Below are positions 38,089 through 46,568 of a stretch of 46,568 nucleotides of DNA, one piece after another (within the stretch, counting starts at the first letter, position 1; the number at the start of each line of letters is the position of its first letter). Below the pieces are notes generated by a model. That model saw only the letters and a program-made list of their open reading frames with translations, did no database searches and had not been told where the DNA came from. The stretch comes from Gracilaria domingensis. Lineage: Eukaryota; Rhodophyta; Florideophyceae; Gracilariales; Gracilariaceae. The position numbers were made by a program, and so were the translations under genes. The stretch is taken from the NCBI GenBank assembly GCA_022539475.1, contig VCMS01000342.1, positions 58,113 to 104,680 of the forward strand, read 5' to 3'.

Positions 38089-40951
38089 TCAACAATATGA
38101 TTCAGCAATCGTTGTGGACGGATATGTTGAAAGCTCAATGAAACTGAAGAACTGTGGTTTGTGATGTTCATCAATACAGTATGACTTCTTGATGTTTTCC
38201 CTCGCTATGCCTGATTCTTTCAGAGCGTATAGGTCGGGAACAAGGACGGTTGGTCTACGTATGTTGGAAAGCGGGATACAATCCAAGTGTATTTGTTCAT
38301 TTGCAGATAACTCATACTTCCATCTCCGAAGGTTAAAGGTATGGATAACGCGAACATTGCCGTTCTCTGCTTCAGCACGTATTAACCTGCGTAGAAGAGC
38401 ACATTTCATGTCTTTCTCACCGGGAATGACAAAAAGGCTCTGCACAATGCCAGTATACTCATATTCACCAATCCTATACTGTACAGCGTCATGATGAGCA
38501 CGGTTAAGAATGTTCTCACCAGCTCGAATATTATGGCGAGTTCCCGAAGTACTCTGTTCCGGCCACCATTCAAATCTCACATCCACAGAGAGTTCACAAC
38601 GTTTCTGCAAGTACTTGGTTGGGTTGGAATTATAAGGAACGCATGACAACATGTCTACAGCGACGTGAATGCTGGAGTAGTTCTTGATTGTCTCGCAAAG
38701 TTTTGAACAAAAGATTTCGGGCTCTGCTTTCTTTGTCGGTGATGAAAGCAACGCAGTTGGTTTGAACGATATCGGTGTACTTGCAAAACTCACGTTCAAC
38801 ATGCTTTTGTTGATAGGAATTTGTTTGGATTCTTGCATGGCCGAGCTTCGCGATGACAACAACTGAGATGTGATTTCTGTTCTGTGCTTATTTGTTGATT
38901 GGTATGCTTTCTTGGTTGCCTTATGCATCCTTTCGTTAGCGTGCGTTGCACCCCTTCGGATGCACCCGAAGCTTAACAGATTGCTCTTGACATGTCTCAT
39001 CAAGCGATGGATCTTCGTATTCATTTTGATCCCCAGTCCGTCAATCAACGAAAGGCCCAGCTTAAAGCATTTGAATTGTAAGATGTCTATATCTGCACTG
39101 GTCCGAACCGCCGCTTCAGGAGAACGATTGACTCCAAAGAGTTCTGACTGAACCTGTGCCATCTCCAGGGCAGCCTGAACAAGCGGGTCATCATCAGGAC
39201 GTCTGTTTGATACTCCTATCAGAGAGGTCCAAAGCAGGGGGCACTGCTTTCTTCGAATAGCGCCGGTCATACCCGCTAGTCTCTCGTTGCGGTTGACGAG
39301 AAATGGCGGAAGTTTTGGTACAGGACAGGTTCCTGCAATGTCAACCATTCTTTGGTTTGCTATTGCAACCGATTTGGCTCCACTGTGGATACATTCTCTG
39401 TCACTTCCAAGAACTTCCCCAGCAATGTCAGGCAGAAGGCGAAAGATTCCCAAATCCAGCACATGCAACGAGTCAAATCCAATAACTTCGTAGAGCAGAA
39501 AGGGAGCAGATCCAAGTCCTCTAAAAGCAGCAAGTGCGGGAGGGTACTCATGCGCACTAAACTCATGCAGGTATTCTCGAGCTCGTCCAAGGCGTGCTCT
39601 CTCTTCCTTTGAAAGTGCTCTGGTGGGTTTGGCTCCTTGAACCCTTCTTTTCGCGGTTAAAAGCTGGTAACGTACGGTCTTGGAAATATTTCTTGGTGAA
39701 GCTTCGATATTGGACCTCTGTGTATCTTGCACAACTTCCTCGCTGATATCTTTGTTTGGCGCACGAAATAGCATCTCGCACAGAGAGCAATCTCGAAAGC
39801 TATCGGCGCTCTTCAATGAAAAGAAGGCTCTCTCTTGGGGTTGGTCGGCTACAATCATTCCTATTCTGGGTACCACAATTGTTTCCTCAACAACGATACC
39901 GGCTCTTGATGCCTCAATAAGATCCTTCAACGCCAGAAACAGGAAACGTTGAAACAATTGAATCCTTTCCCGTCGTAAGTCCAATGATGATCGTTCCACA
40001 TCTTTCATGTCAACGCATGGCGCAATCCCAACCTCGTGCCATTCTTGGGATCTGTTGTTCAGGTTGCTGAATCTGACGCGTAGTGTACTTGCGCTCTAAG
40101 ATCCCGAGTTAGATAATATCGTGCCATCACAGTACAAATCTATTAAGACGATTACTACCTTTTCCCCAACATGTTTCTTGTACTTTAACATGATGTCAGC
40201 GTTCCATGGACTGGAGTAAGTACGCTGACCAGCCCTACTTGTCGATGAAAACGCTTGCACTTCTTCAATACCTCCTGCTGAATCTATTTCCTCCTTCATA
40301 AGGCGAAGAACGGAGCGGAAGGCTCCAGTGTTATTCAAGCCAAAGGGTGTCTCAAGTAAGGTCTTCATCCATCCCTCACAATCTACGTTCCATTTCCGAA
40401 CATTTTTCACATACGAAGCAAACTTACTGCTGGTCGAAAATTGTGTCGTAAGGTTATCTGCTATGAAGAGGAAGGTCTTTCTCAAGTTGTGAAACTAGTT
40501 CGGCCTGTCCTTCACACTGCCCCATTGACATTTGGTATTTGTTGCAATGAGAAAGCACCTTCTTACACCACGGGTGCAAAACGCTCGGGCTGGGAACTGG
40601 TTCAGTAACATATGGAAAGACAGGTTCTGCTCTGTCGTTTTCAAAGCTCATGAAGAAGGTAAGTACGTCCTCTGAAACTCCTGGTGGTTCGGAAAGAGAT
40701 GATTGAAGCGTTAGAGTCTGTGAATGTTCAGTCGGCTGTACGTGCGGTATACTTGGCGTGTCCTCTTGTGCATCCTCACATTCTTGTGCAAAGTGTAGAT
40801 CGTGCTCCAGTCCAGGCATGTCTACATCCACAGAACTCTCCATATGATTGCTTTCGGAAACCCTGCGTCGTTTGCGATGACTTCGAAGAATATGACGAAG
40901 CAAGTTGACATTGTCATTGTACTCACGACCACATATTAGGCAATGAAACAT
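38089..40951 (-). pseudogene. Plavaka/CACTA-like transposase with N-terminal C2H2 zinc finger
   Basis: Three pieces in order on the minus strand. The first, 40951-40454 (165 residues), begins with a C2H2 finger, Cys4-x2-Cys7-x12-His20-x4-His25. The second, 40485-40096, is in another frame after a one-base shift. The third, 40008-38089 (639 residues), shares its frame and is separated only by TAG (40096-40098) within a conserved-looking stretch (YCDGTILSNSGS, then RFSNLNNRSQEW). The pattern DGT.LS.SG, F.NL..RS..W, RIGMIVADQPQERAFFSLK and a Cys-x2-Cys is what fungal Plavaka transposases show. The C-terminal third has the usual EYTGIVQSLFVIPG-type beta domain. Terminal inverted repeats were not found. 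As written no full transposase can be made. Confidence 0.75.
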
Positions 40952-41359
40952 GGTATCAGTGTGGAAAGCATGAACGTCTCTGCGGGGGAGGAACTTTGAG
41001 TTGCTTGTCTTTTGTTTGTAGTCAATCGCTTTTGTTTTACTCTTCGTGAAGACGGGCGTTCTGAAACGAAACTGTTGATATTTTTGGCTGTTACGGTGAA
41101 ACGGAAAGCGGGCCTAGGAAAGAAAAACGTAGAAGGGCTTAGCGAGAAGATTTTTCTCTGACTCGCTAACACCTTTGCTTGATCAAGTTGAGCTAGCCTC
41201 AGAAACAAGGGCAACATTCATACGTAGGACATTTCTTCTCAAGGTCGTCCGTCTTTACAACTTCCGCCTCAATCCCGAGTTCGAAAGGGTAGGCAAAAAG
41301 GTGGAAATGTACTGGCGCAGCGCCGGAGAACAAAGGCACCAAACGCATCTTCCACTCCG

Positions 41360-43024
41360 ATGGTGGTACCAGTCGAAGAGATGCCAGTACTTCCCTCGCG
41401 CCACACGGAAACAACCTCTACAGCAGCACGAATCCCAACGCCGAACCACCAAGAGTCCTCTGAACATACTGAAGCAAACAATGGAGTACAAAGACGAACT
41501 TCTGCTTCTCAGGGTTCGCTGAGAGTAGCTCGAGGAGCTCGAACGACACAGCCCACAGTATCAAGGGTTAATGCATTGACGGAAGCCTTCGCTTCTCACA
41601 GAGAGGAAACGAAGAAGAATCACAAAGAGTTAATGGAAAGCATACATATGCTGAATGCAACGTTGAAGGATTCAAATCAGCAGTTTTGTGACAATATGCA
41701 AGCCATCAGAATAATAGAACACAGCAAGACAAGGCAGGTGCTGCAGGCAGAACTACAAGCAGGCAGAATAGGAATCATAAAGGCTATTTCGGAGCACACC
41801 AATTCGGAAGCATTGCCTCCACAAGATAGTGTGGATCTACTTGAAGTGCGTAGTCGTATCGAATCAATTCCTTTCATAACTTACACTCTTGTGCTAACCT
41901 ATTTCAACCTTGTACCACTCTTGGTTGCAGAAAGCCAAATTATTACATGTAAGCTTATCATGTTATGAACTGTCAAAAACAGATATGCAAACAGTTTTCT
42001 AACCTTTTTTGTTTCTTACGAACAGGACTACATTGTGTACAGGTGCTGCTTGGAGTTTGTGGACCGCACTCGTGGAAAGGATTTGTTTCATATCTCAACT
42101 GATGCGTACTCTTCATCACCTAGTAATGCTGGTGATATTCCACCAGAGTTTTTATCGTTATCATGGCTTTGGGAGGGTGCGAAAATCTTAGCTGGCGACG
42201 AGGAAACTGAGGCCTTTCTTAACTCGAAAATAACGATCAAGCGGAAGCAAAAAAATGTCGAACAAACTGTTTTCTCTTTTGCATCACGTGCACAGAGTTG
42301 TACTCACGAGAACATAAGAAAGAATTTGGTAAGTGCTGGTAATTCTATACGCTCAATGATTTCAATGTAACGATTCTAACAATTCAAAGTTTAAAGCTTT
42401 TTGCAACGCAACGAACACATCTTGCGTTCTGAATGTGAAGAGGAAGGCAAGCGAGGCTGTTAAGAAGGGTTTTGCATTGAAGCTTTGCAACACATCTGAA
42501 CACAAGGATTCTCTCGACTTTCAGGACTCTTGGAGCTCTACTCTTTTTGTTGCTCTGAGAGAAGCCGTTTCAACTGCAAAATCTGCTTTTTCCAATATGG
42601 AGCAACATAATATATGCCAAATGCTACCGTCTCTTCCGACCGATTTGGATTAAACAGATTCATTGCAAATGAATATCTTTGCAGTTGCTTTTGTGGCAGT
42701 GAAAGTGCGTTTGTATTTATTTTCTACGGTACAATAAGATATGTACTAACTGGTTTACTTGTAATTTTGTAGGTGAGAAACGCGTTGGGGAAACTTGCGG
42801 AGAAGCGAAGCAAGGGAATGAATCGGTCGCATGTTGGAATCTGGGCAGAGGAGGCCTTAGTGTTGAACAAACAGTTAGAAGGATCTCTCTTGGAATTTGA
42901 TGAATTGGAGGATGATATAGAGATGGGACAAAAATGTGCTAGCCTTTTGGCGGCAGTTAATATTGAAACTGTTCTAAGTGAAGAGCAAAAGAACTGTTTT
43001 GGAACGTTGCAGCACAGGCGCTAG
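41360..43024 (+). CDS. Spliced gene of unknown function, divergent from the transposase
   Basis: Predicted exons: 41360-41845, 41931-41948, 42026-42328, 42390-42704 and 42773-43024, all phase 0. Introns are 85, 77, 61 and 68 nt, GT...AG, with CTAAC or TACTAAC branch sequences (42376, 42744). Every join keeps the frame. The only flaw is TAA at 42651-42653 in exon 4, after LPSLPTDLD; sequence past it stays open to the next splice site. The protein therefore either ends there (356 residues) or has lost about 100 C-terminal residues. Composition: Ser/Thr-rich N-terminus, a coiled coil at about residues 85-140 (FASHREETKKNHKELMESIH), then a globular part with RTRGKDLFHIS. No family recognised. The divergent position, 409 bp from the transposase, suggests an accessory gene of the same transposon, but this is unproven. 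Confidence 0.6.
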
Positions 43025-43414
43025 TTTACCAGTCTGAAAATTACATAAGTGCTAAAAATTGTTGAAGAGTAGCTTCAGAAATGAGTGAACGAGTGCAACC
43101 CGTAAAGTATTTTGTTGCTATTTGTTTTGTTAAGGTGTCTTGCATGGATGCCTTTGTTTGGAGCGTTGCATAGGCACTTGCTACACAAGTTCCATGTAGG
43201 GATGACGCTAGTATGTAACTTCGTCAAAGTTCCGTTACATGTTTTAGGTGATATCAGATTTGAATGTGACGGAGATATTGGCCTTAGTCGGCGTTTTGAT
43301 GCTTGCCATGGATGAGTACGCTATGGTGACATCGCAGTTACTAGGACAGGTAACATTTCACTGACAGGGTCACCATGACACAGTGACAAAAATGCCAGTC
43401 AGGATTTCCTGATG
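43025..43414. other. No gene seen; possible DNA-transposon end
   Basis: Contains TTTCACTGACAGGGTCACC and CACAGTGACA near 43360-43390, i.e. CACTG motifs in inverted orientation with repeated GTGAC words. That is reminiscent of a CACTA-type subterminal region, but no matching left end was found. Confidence 0.3.
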
Positions 43415-43732
43415 ATGGAGTGCGGTGTGGACTTGTCTGTTGACGAGGAAGTGCTCACGCATGTACCGTATCGTCAGGCGATTGGCTGCCTCATGTATCT
43501 GTCTGTGGGAACTCGTCCAGACATCTCATATGCTGTGGCTAAGCTGGCCAAGTATGTTGAGAAGCCCGGGAACACTCACTGGAAGGCCGTCAAGCGTGTT
43601 ATTCGCTACCTCAATGGCACTACCACGTTCGGGTTGACGTATGGCTCCAGCACCGATTTGCAACTGCACGGCTATGTGAACTCTGACTGGGCTGGCGATG
43701 TTGCCAAACGCAAGTCCACTAGTGGATACTTG
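43415..43732 (+). pseudogene. Copia RNase H-region fragment, target of element C
   Basis: Open frame homologous to 33013-33330 of element B (MECGVDLSVDEEV...TSGYL), cut off on the right by the LTR of element C. It reads GTTGACGAG where elements B and D have GTTGAGGAG, a variant shared with element C itself. RNase H GYVDSDWAG is GYVNSDWAG here. Confidence 0.8.
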
Positions 43733-44500
43733 TGATGGAGGTTATAGCTGGAAAGGGAAGGTTGAGAGAAAGGATGGGGGGAATGAAGGGAAATTCGCCA
43801 GCTCTGGCTCGGAATTTACTTGGAGGTGCTCGAGTCACCGCTTATATAGAACTACTTTGCGCAACCATCGCAAACCTCCAACTCCAAGCAATACCTAAAC
43901 CACTAGCTAGAGACACTCAATACTACCAATCTTCTCCTAACATAACATGGTAACACTCCCACACTATCATGGCAGCTTACAACAACAAAGCACAACAGTG
44001 CACAACAACTTACGTGCCTACACATAACCATGACCATGCACAGATTCTCATAGTGCCAACACACTGTAATCCCTACACCACACCATAACAGTTACGTACA
44101 AGCTCACCAACAACACTTCACCACAAACTCACTCCAAGTCCTACGTCATCAACAACACCACACTGTAATCCTCTTGACACCGCATCAACTCTTCACCATA
44201 GTGCCCAAGATACACCAAGCTGTCCGCCATGTCCACATACATACGTGTGTACTCTGTGCATCATGTACAGTATGCCCAGTGTACTAGCTACACACGTGTA
44301 CCCCGGAAACAACCCATTAGCACCACAACACTTGTACGAACCACAATGCATATGACCATTTGCAGTAGCCAATCAGAAGCCCGTTTCACGTTGAGTTTGC
44401 GCAGAGGCGCATATGCGCTTTTCCAAAGGCACCCTCCAAAACAGCCCATGCTCCACAGCACTTTTGGTTTTCAGTGACAGCACAGGGTCAACATCCAACA
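43733..44500 (-). repeat. 3' LTR of element C (768 bp)
   Basis: Reverse complement of the element B LTR, the same length, with an intact TATATAAG. At diagnostic positions it is more like the 3' than the 5' LTR of element B. Confidence 0.9.
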
Positions 44501-44520
44501 CCCCCCCTCTGTCACTGACT

Positions 44521-46566
44521 TCAAACTTCTATGTGGATCACACCACCGGCTTCGCGGAACCTCTCGTGCTTCACTCGCGCAAGCGGCTTATTCAGCATGT
44601 CGGCAACCATGGAATCCGTCGGGCAGTAGAACAGCACAATCGACTTGGCCTGCAGAGCTTCTCGAGTGAAGTGGAACCGAATCTCAATGTGTTTGGTTCT
44701 CCTGTTCACCACTCCATTTCGAGCAAGGTCAATGCTGCCCTGGTTGTCAACATACATGGGAGTTGGTTCAACCAGCAGCTTCACAGACCCGTCTGCTTCC
44801 ATGCCAATCATACTGCCAATGCCGTTCCAAAGTCGCCTAAGCCAGATCGCCTCCTTGGTGCCAGAGCACAAGCTCACGTACTCAGCCTCTGCACTCGACA
44901 GAGCAACTACCTCCTGTTGACGAGACGACCACGACACAGCACCACCGCACATCATGAACAAGTATCCACTAGTGGACTTGCGGTTGGCAACATCGTCAGC
45001 CCAGTCAGAGTCCACATAGCCGTGCAGTTGCAAATCGGTGCTGGAGCCATACGTCAACCCGAACGTGGTAGTGCCATTGAGGTAGCGAAGAACACGCTTG
45101 ACGGCCTTCCAGTGAGTGTTCCCGATCTTCTCAACATACTTGGCCAGCTTAGCCACAGCATATGAGATGTCTGGACGAGTTCCCACAGACAGATACATGA
45201 GGCAGCCAATCGCCTGACGATACGGTACATGCGTGAGCACTTCCTAGTCAACAGACAAGTCCACACCGCACTCCATAGGAGTGTCAACGGGTTTCGACAG
45301 CTGCATGCCAAATCGTTCCAGGACCTTGTTCGTGTCCGCTGACTGAGTCAAGTACAGCTCTCGCTTGGTTCTGTCTAGATGGATTTCAAATCCAAGAACC
45401 ATGCGAGCTTCTTTGAGGTCCTTCATGCGGAAACGACTTGACAGCTCTGCCTTCACACGTTCCACGGTTTTCATGCTCGGACTCGCAATCAGCAAGTCGT
45501 CTACATACAGAGCAATGATAACCAAGAAACCCAGTATGATCCCGGTGTAGACACACTCGTCTGCGTCATTCGGCTTGAGGTGCATTTCACCAACAAGGAA
45601 GGCGTATATCTTGGCGTGCCACTGTCTTGGTGCTTGTCTAAGCCCATAGATCGCTTTCTTCAGTCGGCACACCAAGTCCTCCTTTCCCTGCTGTGTGAAT
45701 CCCATTGGCTGCTCCATGTACACTGTCTCGTCAAGGTCACCGTTCAGAAAGGCAGTCTTCACATCCATCTGGTGCAAGTGGAAGTCTCGTACGGCAGTCA
45801 CTGACAGGATCATTCTGATGGATGTGAACTTCACCACAGGTGCATATGTCTCTGAGAAGTCCACACCCTCGATCTGCAGGAAGCCTCTTGCAACCACACG
45901 AGCCTTGTAACGCACTGTCGGTTCACCAGATGACGAAGCCTCATACTTCTGTACATACACCCACTTGGACGAAATCACGTTGCTGTCTGCTGGCCTTGGC
46001 ACTAGATCCCATATGTCATGCTCCATCAATGACTCGTACTCACTCTTCATCGCCTTCTTCCAAGCTTCAGAATCAGGACGTGACACTGCGTCACCGTACG
46101 ACGAAGGAGTATCATCACTGGCTGTAAGGAAAGCACTGGCACCACGCCACCACGAGGATGGCGTTTTTCTCTGACGTGTGGATCTACGAAGGGGCTGCGT
46201 CTCTGTCACTCCCGGCTCATCATGTGTGTCTGGTGTGGTGTCTTCATCCGTACTGGCATTCGTGGTACTCTCATGAGAAGCTGGTGCAGAAGGGTCATCT
46301 TCAGAATGATCGGTGGATGTGTCAGAAGTTGAGGCTTCAGCAGCTCCCGACTTGTCGACCAAGTCGATTTCCGCATAGTCCTCGTGTTCAGAGTGCTCGT
46401 CACTTTCAGTTGCAGAGCACTCGTCAAACCTCACATCTCGTGACACAATCACTTTCTTCTTCTGGCTGTCCCACAACTTGTATCCGTGGGAGCCTGAAGT
46501 GTACCCAATGAAGATGGCTTCCACTGCACGCTCTTCCAGCTTCTTCAACTTGTGATCAACCACCTT
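44521..46566 (-). pseudogene. Copia reverse transcriptase-RNase H (element C), one premature stop
   Basis: 46563-45247 is open: acidic linker, reverse transcriptase AFLNGDLDE, YVDD. The frame then meets TAG at 45246-45244 (GTTGACTAGGAA, from GAG) and continues in frame from 45240 to the natural end at 44521 (RNase H DSDWADDVANRKSTSGYL, terminal GGVIHIEV). Apart from that stop the region is undamaged and lacks the RNase H frameshift of element B. Confidence 0.85.
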
Positions 46567-46568
46567 TT

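Larger units (their letters stand above)
43733..46568 (-). mobile_element. Copia-type LTR retrotransposon, element C, 3' part, runs off the right edge
   Basis: Minus-strand element of the same family as element B: 3' LTR 43733-44500, polypurine tract, then RNase H and reverse transcriptase up to the window end. The window stops exactly at the codon that is TAA in element B; the last two visible bases (AA) are compatible with TAA and not with the Tyr codon TAC of fragment D. Confidence 0.9.

Noticed and set aside
36615..43400. Terminal inverted repeats delimiting a complete Plavaka element
   Set aside because: CACTG words exist near 43366-43386 and 37620, but the adjoining bases do not match over a convincing length.

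Overview
The window is eukaryotic nuclear DNA. It holds short spliceosomal introns with TACTAAC/CTAAC-type branch sites (41.3-43.0 kb), TATA boxes, Copia-type LTR retrotransposons and a fungal-type Plavaka/CACTA-like transposase. Recognisable housekeeping-type genes are intronless and close together. That style would fit an intron-poor, Copia-rich genome such as a red alga, but nothing here proves the lineage. No tRNA, rRNA or CRISPR array was seen.

Region 1 (1-5.9 kb) is a divergent gene pair. A protein with a nuclear localisation signal runs leftwards off the window edge. A ParB-fold protein runs rightwards, followed in shifted frames by a Ser/Glu-rich nuclear-type segment and a 2-oxoglutarate/Fe(II)-oxygenase-like domain. 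Between them lies a mirror-symmetric control region: 92-bp inverted arms at each gene's 5' end around two large GC-rich palindromes. I know of no described system with this combination, and it is the main candidate for novelty.

Region 2 (4.64-20.34 kb) is a tandem segmental duplication, copy 1 about 7.6 kb and copy 2 about 8.1 kb. Each unit carries, in order: the oxygenase domain, a HAD-like pseudoenzyme (+), its apparently active HAD paralogue (-, convergent), a ketopantoate-reductase-like gene (-), ribulose-phosphate 3-epimerase (+), three tandem hairpins, and a coiled-coil protein (+). Copy 1 is riddled with one-base deletions, while copy 2 is mostly intact. The epimerase is broken in both copies, by different lesions.

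Region 3 (20.3-36.6 kb) is a retrotransposon graveyard. It contains a protease/integrase remnant, a Copia pol fragment with an internal 928-bp tandem duplication, an LTR plus leader (element A), a nearly complete Copia element with two 768-bp LTRs (element B, 27743-34555), and the gag, leader and LTR of an opposite-strand relative (element E). Elements A and B have a primer-binding site matching the anticodon arm of initiator tRNA-Met, which is half-tRNA priming as in Drosophila copia.

Region 4 (36.6-43.4 kb) holds a decayed unidentified gene, a disrupted Plavaka/CACTA-like transposase with an N-terminal C2H2 finger (-), and divergent from it a multi-exon gene of unknown function (+). Region 5 (43.4-46.57 kb) is a pol fragment interrupted by Copia element C (-), which runs off the right edge.
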